Part shown: positions 35,457 through 47,908 of the stretch, piece by piece
Layout: every line of letters starts with the position of its first letter
Position numbering within the stretch: the stretch's first letter is position 1
Source of the DNA: Castanea sativa
Lineage: Eukaryota; Streptophyta; Magnoliopsida; Fagales; Fagaceae
Reading direction: 5' to 3'
DNA length: 64,000 nt
NCBI RefSeq assembly: GCF_040712315.1
Contig: NC_134018.1
Span: 6,004,001-6,068,000 of the forward strand
Notes under the pieces: model-generated
The model's database searches: none
Seen by the model: only the letters and a program-made list of their open reading frames with translations
What the model was told of the DNA's origin: nothing
Translations under genes and position numbers: made by a program

Positions 35457-37332
35457 AGGGTGCTCCAAGGTGAGTGTGACAAACAATTCTTTAAAATAAT
35501 ACTATTATGCTAATGTTTTATATAAACTAGTCTCAGAAGATGCAACATTAATTTATACAATTTGTGCTGTATATTCTTTAAATTTTCTGTGTCACTACTT
35601 CCCAGCAAGCTATTGGATAGGGAGTTGTGGATTATGAGGTCAAAGAAAATTGAGAGCCTTAACGTGCGGAAGACCATTAGGAACGGAGGCTGTCCGGGAG
35701 TAAGTCTTTTTTTTTTTTTTTAATGTATTATTGTGCTACTGCTATTTGCTTCTTTGTAAAATAAGCCTCAAATCTATGTATATTTGAGGGCATTCCGTGT
35801 GTAGAACTTTGCAGGGAGCTCCTGCTTTAATATATATTTTATTATTTTATTTAACTTATGGATATAAAGGATTGACGCTTTAGCTACTGTCAAAATGTTG
35901 TAATAATTTATTGTGTCCATAAAACAACTCTAAATTACAAATCTAAAAATGTATCAAGTGTCGAATTTTAAATGACATGTCAAATCAATTAAATAAAACC
36001 ATGAAATGGACATTTACACTTCCACTGAACAATGTTGATAGCTAAACATGATTAAGTGAATTTTTTTCTTATTTTTTGGTTAATCAGAATGTTTAGAAAT
36101 TTGACTATTCACACTATTCCCCAAATGTGTGTACCTAATCTAGTAACTAAAAAAAGCTATCACCAAAAAATAAAAATAAAAATTGGTTTTATAAATACAT
36201 TAACCCAATATATTGGGTTAAATAACTTCTTCTTTTTTCTAATTGTACAACCTTATTTTTTTTTTAGAAAATTCAATTGTACGACTTGAAACATCTATAG
36301 TGGCCAAAACACCCAAAAAATCTCAGCCGATGTAGTCCAATCTTTTATTTAATTCATTTTAAAGGAGTACTATTACCCATTTAATGGTCAGTACAATATA
36401 TACTATCAGTAAGATCGGTACAAGTATGACATTGACTTCCTTGGGTAAAATATCATTGCAAAAACAGTAGTATACTATGGAGACAATAGTATCACAATAA
36501 TTTTACAATATTTTCACAATTAATTAGGTCCATTATTGACATCACTTTTTTTCCTATCTTTAACAACTTACCACATATACTTTATTATGAAATTGTTATG
36601 CCTATAGTTTTATTCTTACTAATTAAGTAGTGATATATATGGGTATAACAGTTTCACAATAAAATTAAACAGCCTAATTTTAGGTTGGAGTAAAAAAAAA
36701 ATTTCTGTGTTTGAGAAGGGAGTAAAAGTTGTTAATTGATAAAAGAACCTAAAACATACATGGTTAAGAAGCACTTTGGAAGAAATTATTGACGGAATTA
36801 TAACATAAAATGTGATTGTATGTAAGTGAATAGTGATCCTTGAGCAGCCAACCGATATAAGCTAATATTTGAAATTATTCAAAATTGCAATTTAGCATTG
36901 ATTGTAAGAAAAATAAAATAAGTTTCTTGGCTCCAAAAAAGAAAAAAAAATTGAAGTCCAAAAACCTGTTCTCAACCCTTTTCTTTAGAAGTCTCACGAC
37001 GTTCAAAGTAACCAATGAGTTGAACACTAGTATTCTCTTCTCCCGTGCGTTTATCATAGAATTCAAAAAATAATAGACAAGCATGCATTTATTGGGAATG
37101 GGCATGTCTTATCCAAGAGTTACAACTTTACCCAAAAGCCATTTTCTCTCTATTGAAACAATTTTGCGTCTGTAAAGCAACACCACATATGTGTGAGGGT
37201 ACCCTATATTTTGTTGTGATCACCTATCATAACCGCAGCTGATTCACTGAAAATAAAGTGTGTGTGGTTTTAGGGTGGCCAATTGCAAGAACTACTTTTT
37301 GTGGGTATTTTGTTTGTTTGTAAATAAGGGAA

Positions 37333-37384
<52 letters not shown>

Positions 37385-37929
37385 CCATACTTAGAATAAA
37401 ATGAAATTTTCATAATAATTTCATTACCTATGCTTGAATTTAAATAATTATTCATCGTTCTTATTTAGGAAATTTTTTTATTTTTTTTTGTTAATGTTAG
37501 TATCCAAGCCTCTTCGAACACTTAACTATCATCCTTAGTATGTGTATTCCTTCATTCTACACTCCCCATGTAATTACAGAAATGAATCCTTTGATATGGT
37601 CCCAAAATTCTAGCTAGCTAGGACTCTTAGGACTCTATTGACTATCAGTCAAAAAAAGGACTCTATTGACTATTTATCTACTCAATGTGGTACATAATGG
37701 AACAACCTGTCATGTAAAATGCACTAGTTTCAGGTTCAAGGGATAGCTTAATGGTTCTATCACCTTAAGTGTTGCTTGAGTATTAGCATTCAAGGCCCTG
37801 CTAGCCTCCCATCACAAAATTTACATAGCAAAACTTTTATAATAAAAAAATGCACAAGATTTTATTTTTTTCAATGACTCAAAAACCATACCAATATTAA
37901 TGAATAAGAAAACCTTGATTTAGATAAGC
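35457..37929. other. RLP4 3' flank and intergenic DNA
   Basis: 35457-35640 has the RLP-type 3' flank (AAGGTGAGTGTGACAAA). The rest is AT-rich without a recognisable gene. A compound AT/AG microsatellite lies at 37333-37380. A short repeat (GGACTCTATTGACTAT) occurs twice near 37630-37670. Confidence 0.5.
37333..37380. repeat. (AT)n(AG)n microsatellite
   Basis: About seven AT units are followed by about 17 AG units without interruption. Confidence 0.95.
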
Positions 37930-39318
37930 CTCACTAGTTATCATTTATTAGTAATTGTCAAAAATATTTGTGCAACTTTTGATAAATTACCAATTGTCTT
38001 AAAAGTTTAAGTTATTAGAAAATATTAAATTTAATTACTTAATCATAATTCTAATATTCCCGCTATCGTATGGACCCAAACCCCCCCAATAAGTGAGGCT
38101 CAACACGTGGAATTTTTAAGATTATACATTAGAGGTAGAGTGGAGACAGGGATTGAACTTAAAATATCTTGCTCTAATACAATGATAAACTATTGATTAA
38201 TCCAAAATATTTAAGTTGTTTGAAAAGGTGTCACTTAACCATAAGTTTCACAATTTTCTTTCCAAAAAAATTAGGTAGAGATGCAAATTACACTGTTTGG
38301 AGTCAAGTCTTTAAAATCACAAGGACCATTTTCTTTATTTTGGGGCCCTATTTCTTTTGTATTAAAGGTAACTTAAAATGCATGTTACTAGAAATGACTC
38401 AAGTCTTAGTAATTTCATGGCCCATTTTGACGGTTTCATTTCCCCTCTTTTCCTTTTTTTTTTTTATGCATTTTTCTAATGAAAAGACTTAATCACAAGA
38501 ACTAGGGCGTTGAGTGTGAAGTCTTAGACTCTTTCTAAATTAAAGCAAGTTACAGTGTGAAGTCTTAGACTCTTTCTCTTTAATCACAAGGCCCCTATTC
38601 ACAGTTTTATTTTTGGGGGCCCATTTTGGTATGTTGTGAGTCACGTAACTCCTAAACTATAAGGGACTTGAGTCCAAAGAGTCAAACATGTAAGTTTTTC
38701 AATGAAAATGGTGAAATGGGGCCATGATGTGATTAGGAAGACTTGAATATGTAATAACTTGCTTTTGGACAAGTTGTTAGATTTCTTTTCTTCATAAAAT
38801 AGAAAAGAAGAATGTAGTTAGAAAGACTTGACATGAATAACTTGCATTTTACTCTTTACTATTTCTATATTAAACTAATAAGCAGTCCCAAAATGAAGAA
38901 AATTTGTCATATGAATTCAAAGACTTGACTTCCTCTTTTCTAGGAAGAAAGTTGCACAAAAGGTTTTGGACGCTCTTGAGTCTTTGCCTAAATCAAGTAG
39001 TCCCAATTCACTCTTGAAATTCACCTTGATATTAATAATAATAAAAAATCATTAGAGACTTAGGGTCTGTTTAGATACCGCTTATTTTGCTGAAACTAAA
39101 AACTTATTACTGAAAGGACTATAGATAAAAGTAAAAATTAGTTAAAATAGTATAATGGAGCCCATGAATAGTGCCAAAAAGTGCAGTGGGGCCCATGAAT
39201 AGTAATAAAAATAAGCTAAATAGTAAAATAATTTATAATTTTGATTCACATCCAAACACATACTTATTATTTTTTGTAAAACTTAAAAATAATCCTAATA
39301 CAGTGAATTAGAGAAGGC
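37930..39318. repeat. Segmental duplication block C
   Basis: Matches 22230-23426 in the same order, including the inverted pair of GTCAAGTCTT units and the final AGAGAAGGCATG. The match ends abruptly at 39318, where RLP5 coding sequence starts. The MITE at 39063 is the main insertion relative to the other copy. Confidence 0.8.
39063..39261. mobile_element. MITE, 199 bp, with empty site in the window
   Basis: The element begins GGGTCTGTTTAGATACCG and ends CACATCCAAACACAT, imperfect inverted ends. It is flanked by ACTTA at 39058-39062 and 39262-39266. The paralogous site at 23368 has a single ACTTA with no insert, so both boundaries and the target duplication are confirmed inside this window. 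The interior has the GCCCATGAATAGT phrase twice. The family looks familiar from Fagales genomes. Confidence 0.9.
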
Positions 39319-39896
39319 ATGTTGTTGGAAGTTCTAGACCTTGGAAATAACAAGGTAAAAGATTTCTTCCCCTATTGGTTGGAAGCTCTTCCAAATCTAA
39401 AGGTTCTTGTTTTAAAATCCAATAAATATCATGGTCCTATCGGAAACCATAAGACTACTGGGATATTTTTCTCTATGCTACAAATTCTTGACCTCTCTTA
39501 CAATGGGTTTACAGGCCTTTTACCTATTGAGTTTTTTGAAAACTTAAATGCCATGATGATTCAAGATAAAGGTAAAAATGAACTGACATATTTAAGTGAA
39601 AAAGAACCTTTTAATTTTTATAATGATTTAGTAGAGCTGACAACGAAAGGGTTGGATATTAAACTACAAAGAATCTTAACCATCTTCACAATTATAGATG
39701 TATCAAGTAACAAATTCGAAGGAGAGATTCCAAAATTACTTGGAAGGCTTTAATTTCTTCAATTACTCAACCTCTTGCATAACAGCCTAACTGGACATAT
39801 CCCATCAACATTGGCAAACTTATAAATTCAAGAATCATTATACCTCTCTTCAAATCAATTGATTGGGGGAATTCCTATGCAATTGACAAGTCTAAC
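39319..39896 (+). pseudogene. RLP5, first part: broken 3' fragment
   Basis: Homologous to the C-terminal third of RLP1-RLP3, starting at the LEVLDLGNN repeat. It has no start codon of its own; the ATG at 39319 comes from flanking duplication sequence. The frame meets TAA at 39751 (others have AAA) and another TAA near 39823, and is then cut at 39896 by the Tat retrotransposon. The rest of the gene resumes at 51646. The gene was a dead fragment before the insertion. Confidence 0.88.
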
Positions 39897-40649
39897 TGTG
39901 GGGAGTAAAAAGACCCTGATGGGTATATGGGCCTTTGGGCCATGCTAAGGAAGGCCGACCTGCTCCTGGGTTTAGAACTTGTTAGTACTATGGGTCGGCC
40001 CATACGCCGAGGATCCGAGAGTACAGCCGAGGATGATTTTTCCCCTCGGACGGACATCGGAGATTCCAGGACTTCATTGTAAAGGTTAGGGAATGACACG
40101 GTGAAGACCAATGGTAAAAGGGGGTGAACCCTTGAATGTCCTAGAAGCATCGATGCTAGAGAAATACCAAGGATAAAGGCTGCCACATCCGCATTAAAGA
40201 CCCTGCACCTACCACCCTGGCCGCATTAATGGGGAAGTGACACCTGAATAGTGGAAGGGAAACTTCTGGTTACTATTCAAAGGCACTGAGAAAAGAAATA
40301 TCTAGGCTAAGGGGGAGTTGGGGCAACACGTGTACAAAGTATCAAAAAGAAGAGTATTTAAGGAGCAACCTAGAACTGAAAATAAGGGGGGGACTACTTT
40401 GTAATCTAAAAGGAAAAGAAAAAAAGAGGAAGAGATAATATAAGAACAACTCTTGGCTTACGTCCGAGGAGGTTGATTTACAATATTCCCCGTTGTTTTT
40501 GAGTGTTTGCAATCTTTGGCTTGTCATTTAATCCTCACACACTTCTAACCTGGGTTTCAAGCTCACACTCTACAAATTCATATTGTTTAAGGCTCATTGG
40601 GCCTGCGCCCGTAACTGTTCTTGGGGCCAGGTGCAATTGTACACTTACA
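39897..40649 (+). repeat. 5' LTR of the Tat element
   Basis: 753 bp, from TGTGGGGAGTAAAAAG to CTTACA. It differs from the 3' LTR by roughly nine substitutions and two small indels (counted by eye), about 1.2 percent, indicating a recent insertion. A TATA-like TATTTAAG lies at 40355. Confidence 0.95.
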
Positions 40650-40650
40650 A

Positions 40651-40668
40651 TTGGCGCCGTCTGTGGGA
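40651..40668 (+). promoter_or_regulatory. Primer binding site of the Tat element
   Basis: TTGGCGCCGTCTGTGGGA begins one base after the 5' LTR, the expected place for tRNA-primed minus-strand synthesis. The TGGCGCC start matches the 3' end of a tRNA, but I cannot assign which one. Confidence 0.75.
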
Positions 40669-40695
40669 ATCTAGTCTAGAAGAGGTAGGAATATT

Positions 40696-42709
40696 ATGGC
40701 AGGCTTAGGCTCTCACCATGCAGAGTCACAGGGATCACAACCGGAAGATCATTTCGAACGTCTTGAACGTCGAAGGGATCGTGAAGGGAGTGTCCATACA
40801 GAATACCCCGGCGCTAGCCATACTCATGGCGGGGGTAGCACCACCCACGAGGAGGGTTCTAAATCCATGCAGAAGGAAATCAATCGTTTGAAGAGAAAGT
40901 TGCGCCGTGCTAAACGTAAGTTTTCACCGTCCTCGTCTAATTCTTCCTCGGAGAAGGATAGGGGAGGTGGCTACAGCTCGAGGTCGCGCTCCCCCACCAG
41001 TGCAACGTCCTCCGGTGAGGAGGACGACCAGCCAACCCGCAGACGTAAGAAGCTTCGTTCTAGGGGCTTAGGCAACGATACTATGAGTAGGGCGTTGCAC
41101 CAACTCTCTAAATCTCCGTTTTCACGGAGGATTGAGAGGGGGAGGCTTCCCAGGAGGTTCACCCAGCCCACCTTTACCATCTATAATGGCCGGACTGATC
41201 CGGTGGAGCACGTGAGTCACTTCAACCAGAGGATGGCAGTGCACTCTCACAATGAGACTCTGATGTGTAAAGTTTTCCCCTCCAGTTTGGGACTCGTGGC
41301 TATGAGATGGTTTAACGGTCTCAAATCGGGGTCTGTAGGCTCATTCGGGGAGCTAACTAGGGCATTCGCTTCGCGGTTCATTACGTGTAGCAGAGTCCCT
41401 CGGCCATTGGACTCGCTGCTATCCATGGCCATGAAGGAAGGGGAGACGCTGAAAGCATACTCCGACCGATACTGGGAAATGTTTAACGAAATAGATGGTG
41501 ATTTTGATGAGGTGGCGCTTAATACCTTTAAGGTAGGTCTTCCTACTGACCACGACCTAAGAAAGTCTTTGACGAAAAAGCCCCGTCCGCAGCGTACGTC
41601 GCCTTATGGATCGTATTGATGAGTACAAAAGGGTAGAGGAAGACCAGCAGCAGGGGAAGGGAAAGGAGAAGGTTATCCCGCAGGAGAGAAGGGATTTCAG
41701 GTCGGACAGATATCACAACAACAAGCCGAGGAGGGATTACTTCGGGCAATCCGGCTCGGCAGCACCTCAGGCTGTAAATACTATGTTCCGAGAACCAGTG
41801 CATCAGTTACTGGAGAAAGTTCGTAAAGAGCCCTTCTTCAGATGGCCCAGTAAGATGGCAGGGGACCCTGCGAAAAGAAACCAAAACCTCTTTTGTCAGT
41901 ACCATCAGGATGTGGGCCACACTACCGAGAACTGTCGGATCCTGTGGAACCATCTGGAACAACTCGTCAGTGAGGGAAAGTTGAAGCAGCACTTGTGTCA
42001 GCCCACTGGGCAGGTCAGTCAAGTTGGCTCAAACAACCAGAGGAACAATTCATCTCGGCCAGCATTGGGAACAATTAATGTTATCTTCGCTGCACTTGGT
42101 AGGACCGGCTCAGGTCCCACTAGGGTGATGGCGGTTTCCCATCCTCAGGCCGAGGATGTGGGCTGCAGGCCGAAGAGGTTGAAGGGCACTTTGCCCGTCT
42201 TAGGTTTCTCCAAGGAGGATAAGGTAGGGACTATCCAGCCCCATGACGATGCTCTTGTGGTCACCCTCAGGATAGGGAACTATGATGTGAGGAGGGTGAT
42301 GATAGATCAGGGCAGCGGTGCAGATATCATGTACCCTGATCTATTTAAGGGGCTAAGGTTGGAGTTGGAAGATCTAACTCCTTACGACTCCCCACTTATA
42401 AGCTTCGAAGGGAGAGCCGTTGTGCCGAAGGGACAGATTCGTTTACCCGTTCAATCCGGCACAGAAACGGTTGAGGTGGATTTCATTGTGGTTGACGCGT
42501 ACTCTCCATATACAGCCATCCTCGCCAGGCCATGGCTGCACGCTCTGGGAGCTGTCTCCTCTACCTTGCACGTTAAGGTTAAATTCCCCTCGGGGGAGCA
42601 TGTTGAGGAAATCCTCGGCAGCCAGGTAGTGGCCAGGCAATGCATATCGGCCGCGGTGCTTCGTCAGTCAGAAATTGAGTCATCAACTTTGCCCATCCAG
42701 GAGTCATAG
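40696..42709 (+). pseudogene. Gag and protease region of the Tat element, frameshifted
   Basis: Begins at ATG 40696, 28 bases after the PBS. A charged, serine-rich N-terminus is followed by a retrotransposon gag core (about 41150-41400), a frameshift near 41585, and then the second frame to 42709. A zinc-knuckle-like C-x2-H...GH...C motif lies at 41894-41935. The aspartic protease has its DQGSG motif near 42305. The shift leaves the capsid part open to 41619 only. The second frame stops at TAG 42707, in frame with the RT that follows. Gag packages the RNA and the protease matures the polyprotein. Confidence 0.9.
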
Positions 42710-45700
42710 CAATTAACAGCTCCGGAGGCACCTGGAGCGATGACAGGAGATGAGGCTGTTTGTGAGGAGTTAGAGAAGTTTGTAATAGCAGATGATCCAG
42801 AGAGGTTCTTCCAAGTTGGCATACGTTTGCCACACCAAGAGAAGATGGAGTTGTTGGAATTTCTGAAGAATAATATAGATGTCTTTGCGTGGGACCCCTA
42901 TGAGGCTCCAGGCGCAGATCCGAGCTTCATTTGTCATCGTTTAAATGTCAATCCTGCCATTGTTCCGAGGAGGCAGCCACCTCGGCGATCCTCCAGAGAA
43001 CATTCTGAGGCTGTGAAGGAAGAGGTTCTTAAACTCAAAAGGGCGGGGGCTATCAAAGAAGTTTTCTACCCTGAATGGTTGGCTCATACTGTTGTTGTTA
43101 AAAAGAAGAATGGCAAATGGAGAGTATGTGTGGACTTTACTGATCTGAATAAGGCCTGTCCTAAAGATTCGTTCCCAATGCCACGTATTGATCAACTGGT
43201 AGATGCTACTGTCGGACATCCTCGGATGAGTTTCTTGGACGCCTTCCAGGGTTACCACCAAATTCCCTTGGCGTTAGAGGATCAGGAGAAGACTGCTTTC
43301 ATTACTCCGACTGGGAACTATCATTATAAGGTCATGCCATTTGGGTTAAAAAATGCTGGGGCTACTTACCAAAGAATGATGACCCGAATGTTTGAATAGC
43401 AACTGGGGAAAACCATTGAAGTATACATGGATGATATGGTGGTGAAGAGTAAAACAGTACCTTCACACATGACAGATCTGGCCGACACCTTCCAGGTGCT
43501 AAGAAAGTATAGGCTGCGCCTTAACGCCTCAAAGTGCTCTTTTGGCGTGGGGTCTGGAAAGTTTTTGGGGTACATGATTACTCACAGAGGCATAGAGGTG
43601 AACCCAGTGCAGGTCAAGGCTATTCAGGATTTGCAGCCGCCTCGGAACCCAAAAGAGATCCAAAAACTGACTGGAATGATTGCTGCATTGAATAGGTTTA
43701 TCTCTCGGTCAGCTGACCGATGCCGTCCTTTCTTTCAATTGTTGAATAAGTGGAAAGGGTTTCAATGGACCGAGGACTGCATGTTAGCTTTCCAGCAGCT
43801 TAAGCAATATCTTTCTCGGCCACCCATTTTGTCTCGCCCTGAGGTGGACGAGGTTTTGTTCGCTTATCTGGCAGTGGCTGTCCACGCGGTGAGCCTAGTC
43901 CTTATAAGGAATGAAAGCGGGGTGCAAAGACCGATCTACTACGTTAGTAAGTCCTTGAATGAGGCCGAGGTGCGCTATCTGCCCTTGGAAAAAGCGCTTC
44001 TGGCCGTAGTCCACGCCACGCGCAAACTTCCTCATTATTTCCAATCTCATACTGTGGTTGTTCTGACCCAATTGCCTCTCAAGGCGGTGTTACGCAGTGC
44101 TGATTATTCTGGCAGGGTGGCAAAATGGGGAACCATTTTGGGAGCCTTTGATGTTAAATACAAGCCTCGCACCTCGGTGAAGGGTCAGGTCCTCGCTGAC
44201 TTGGTGGCGGAGTTTACTGAACCATTGTTAGAAGAAACTCTAAAAGAAGCACACATGGATGGAAAATCAATTGGAATGATCACGGCCGCAGTGCCCTCGG
44301 CTTGGAAAGTATATGTGGATGGGGCTGCTAATCAGAGAGGGTCTGGTATTGGACTTGTTCTGATGTCCCCTGAAGGAATTGTCTTCGAAAAATCTTTAAG
44401 ATTGGCCTTCTCGGCTACTAACAATGAGGCCGAGTATGAAGCAGTCTTGGTAGGCATGCAGATGGTACGTAAGATGGGTGGCAAGGAAATCCATGTGTTC
44501 TCGGACTCTCAGTTAGTGGTCGGCCAAGTCATGGGGACCATGGAGGCTAGAGACCCCAGAATGCAGGAATATTTGGCCCAGGTCAAACGTCAGCAGGCTG
44601 AATTCGACTCTTTTGCCTTAGCTCACGTCTCTAGGAGTGGAAACACTCATGCAGATTCTTTGGCTACGCTGGCAATGTCCTCGGCTCAAGGTTTACCTAG
44701 GGTTATCCTCGTTGAGGATTTGGTAGAACCTTCTCTTGTAATTGCTAACGCGCCTCGCATCCATCTAATAAGGCCTGGTCCTAGCTGGATGGACTCGATC
44801 GTGTCTTTTCTTAAGAATGACATTCTTCCCGAGGACAAGGCTGAAGCAGGAAAGATACGTCGAAAGGCACCATGTTTCTGGTTGTCCGAGGACCAAAAGC
44901 TATACAAACGATCCTTTTCAGGACCGTACTTGTTGTGTGTGCACCCTGAGTCAACAGAAGCATTACTGGAGGAACTGCATGAGGGAATTTGTGGGAACCA
45001 CACTGGGGGAAGGTCTTTAGCCCATAGAGCCCTGACTCAGGGTTATTGGTGGCCCAATATGCAGAGGGAGGCTCAGGACTATGCCAGAAAATGTGATCAA
45101 TGCTAGAGATTCGCCCCTAATATTCATCAACCTGGAGGGGTTCTTAACCCTCTCTCCAGTCCCTGGCCCTTTGCCCAATGGGGATTGGACATAGTGGGGC
45201 CGTTTCCGAGAGCTGGAGGAAACAAAAGATGGCTTCTTGTGGGAACAGATTACTTCACTAAATGGGTTGAAGCTGAGCCCTTAGCCAACATCCGCGATAT
45301 TGATTCCAAGAAATTTATCTGGAAAAATATTGTCACTAGATTCGGTATACCACATATACTTGTCTCAGACAATGGCGTTCAATTTGACAGCAAGGCCTTT
45401 AGGCAATATTGTGGTGACATGGGTATCATAAATAGATACTCTACCCCAGCTTATCCTCAGGGAAATGGGCAAGCCGAGGCCGTTAACAAGGTCATAGTCA
45501 ACGGGCTCAAGAAGAGGTTAGACGATGCGAAAGGCAGATGGGTAGAAGAGCTCCCTCATGTTCTGTGGACATATAGGACCACACCGCGCAGGTCCACTGG
45601 AGAAACGCCATTCTCTATGACTTATGGAGCCGAGGCGGTGATACCTCTGGAATCTGGTTTTCCTACTCTAAAGACGAGTTCTTTTAGCCCAGAGAATAAC

Positions 45701-46024
45701 AAGGGACTCTTGGAGAAAGATCTTGATTTACTTGAGGAACGGCGTGAGGCAGCTATGGTCCAAATGGCTTATTATCAACAGAAGCTAAAACGAGGATATG
45801 ATGCCCACGTGAAGCTAAGGCCACTTGCACCTGGTGATCTTGTATTAAGAAAGGTTGTGGGCACCTCTAAAAACCCAGCTTGGGGTAAGTTAGGACCCAA
45901 CTGGGAGGGCCCCTATCGCATTGTTTCAGTGGCAGGCATAGGGTCATATCGGCCAGCTGATCTAGATGAAAAAATTGTACCACGCCCATGGAATGTAAAT
46001 AATCTTAGAAGGTATTATTATTAA
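42710..46024 (+). pseudogene. Pol region of the Tat element: RT, two RNases H, integrase
   Basis: One continuous frame interrupted by TAG at 43397 and 45104. RT has its WRVCVDFTDLNKACPKDSFP-type core near 43110-43185 and the catalytic YMDD at 43424-43435, just after the first TAG. RNase H 1 (about 43840-44190) is degenerate at its first catalytic site. The second RNase H (about 44300-44690) has VDGAAN, NNEAEYEA, SDSQ and HADSLA, so all four acidic residues are present. Integrase has an HHCC zinc site ending CDQC at 45103, directly before the second TAG. Its catalytic core has LDIVGP, VSDNG and GNGQAE, giving the D, D, E triad. The frame ends at TAA 46022. No chromodomain is seen. Confidence 0.92.
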
Positions 46025-46089
46025 TGAAATTCGCTTTTGTCAGCTAACATTTCAAATTTATGAGTATCTCTAACGCTTGAAGCTATTAT

Positions 46090-47165
46090 TCTAAAAGAAT
46101 CAAACAGAAACTTGGTTAAGTGTAGTCCTCGGACCACAAACCTTGTGGAAATTGATGTCTTGTCATTTGTTAAACAGAACCTTAGTTAGGCCGGGTCCTC
46201 GGACCTCCTGCTTTGGGAAAATTAACATTTGAGGTTATTATTTTTAAGAATCAAACAGAAACTTGGTTAAGTGCAGTCCTCGGACCACAAAGCTTGTGGA
46301 AATTGATGTCTTGTCATTTGTTAAACAGAACCTTAGTTAGGCCGGGTCCTTGGACCTCCTGCTTTAGGAAAATTAACATTTGAGGTTATCATTTTTAAGA
46401 ATCAAACAGAAACTTGGTTAAGTGCAGTCCTCGGGCCACAAACCTTGTGGAAATTGATGTCTTGTCATTTGTTAAACAGAACCTTAGTTAGGCCGGGTCC
46501 TCGGACCTCCTGCTTTGGGAAAATTAACATTTGAGGTTATCATTTTTAAGAATCAAACAGAAACTTGGTTAAGTGCAGTCCTCGGACCACAAACCTTGTG
46601 GAAATTGATGTCTTGTCATTTATTAAACAGAACCTTAGTTAGGCCGGGTCCTCGGACCTCCTGCTTTGGAAAAATTAACATTTGAGGTTATCATTTTTAA
46701 GAATCAAACAGAAACTTGGTTAAGTGCAGTCCTCGGACCACAAACCTTGTGGAAATTGATGTCTTGTCATTTGTTAAACAGAACCTTAGTTAGGCCGGGT
46801 CCTCGGACCTCCTGCTTTGGGAAAATTAACATTTGAGATTATCATTTTTAAGAATCAAACAGAAACTTGGTTAAGTGCGGTCCTCGGACCACAAACCTTG
46901 TGGAAATTGATGTCTTGTCATTTGTTAAACAGAACCTTAGTTAGGCCGGGTCCTCGGACCTCCTGCTTTGGGAAAATTAACATTTGAGGTTATCATTTGT
47001 AAGAATCAAACAGAAACTTGGTTAAGTGCGGTCCTCGGACCACAAACCTTGTGGAAATTGATGTCTTGTCATTTGTTAAACAGAACCTTAGTTATGCCGG
47101 GTCTTCGGACCTCCTGCTTTGGGAAATTTAACATTTGAAGTTACAATTTTTAAGAATCAAACGGA
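46090..47165 (+). repeat. 151-bp tandem array in the Tat element
   Basis: The phrase CAAACAGAAACTTGG recurs at 46101, 46252, 46403, 46554, 46705, 46856 and 47007, exactly 151 bp apart, with the next unit starting at 47158. That gives seven full, nearly identical units. Each contains TCCTCGGACC twice, 70 bp apart. Arrays of this kind between pol and the 3' LTR are known in Tat elements and can seed satellite DNA. Confidence 0.95.
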
Positions 47166-47360
47166 AAATTGGTTAAGTCTTATCTTCGGACCTCCTGCTT
47201 TGGGAAATTTAACATTTGAAGTTACAATTTTTAAGAATCAAACGGAAAATTGGTTAAGTCTTATCTTCGGACCTCCTGCTTTGGGAAATTTAACATTTGA
47301 AGTTACAATTTTTAAGAATCAAACGGAAAATTGGTTAAGTCTTATCTTCGGACCACGACT
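47158..47360 (+). repeat. 81-bp tandem array derived from the 151-bp unit
   Basis: Units start at 47158, 47239 and 47320. The 81-bp unit equals the 151-bp unit minus the 70 bp between its two TCCTCGGACC copies. Because 81 divides by three, an open frame with a 27-residue repeat runs through it; this is not a gene. Confidence 0.9.
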
Positions 47361-47908
47361 TTGATCAAAGTTAACTCCTTATTATGTCTGGGTGTTAATG
47401 CGTTACTGTTTATTAACTCGGATCTTAAGTTTTATATCTTTAAGTGATAAGCAAATTTGTGTAAGGAATGGTCCTCGGACCTTACATCCTACTAGAAACG
47501 GTGCTATACATTACAAGGGTTTGATCGTTATATGAGGTATTTTCTTCTTTTTAATCAAGGCATTGTTTAAATATCTCAACCATGTCACCTTCTGTTAAAT
47601 CTTTAATAACATGCGCGTGATTATGTGGAAGTGATGATTGTGCAATCCTTGGAGTTAGATTTGTTTACTCTGAGAAACTTTTGCTATGTATTAATGGGAA
47701 ACTTTTGCGATAAGTATAAAAAGAATAAAATAAAAACAGATGCAACACGGGTGAAAATCAAATAAAGTTGTTCTTCATTAATCATTTGGACATGCATTAC
47801 ATATAAAGGCTGAACATGGAGAAAGAGAAGCCCTAAGCTAGGTCCTAAGCTTTTGGAGGAGGATCTTGCTGAGAAGTGCTGGTTCCCTCTGTCTCTTTCA
47901 GCTCCAAC
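47361..47908. other. Tat internal spacer
   Basis: Non-coding stretch between the tandem arrays and the stop of the antisense ORF. It contains one more CCTCGGACC motif near 47471. No promoter or terminator could be recognised. Confidence 0.4.

Noticed and set aside
39875..40186. Minus-strand frame of about 100 codons repeated in both LTRs
   Set aside because: It lies within the LTR promoter region, overlaps the element boundary and has no domain; it is repeated only because the LTRs are.
47119..47364. Open frame with a 27-residue repeat (three copies)
   Set aside because: It follows from the 81-bp tandem unit, whose length divides by three. It lies in the non-coding repeat region of the retrotransposon.
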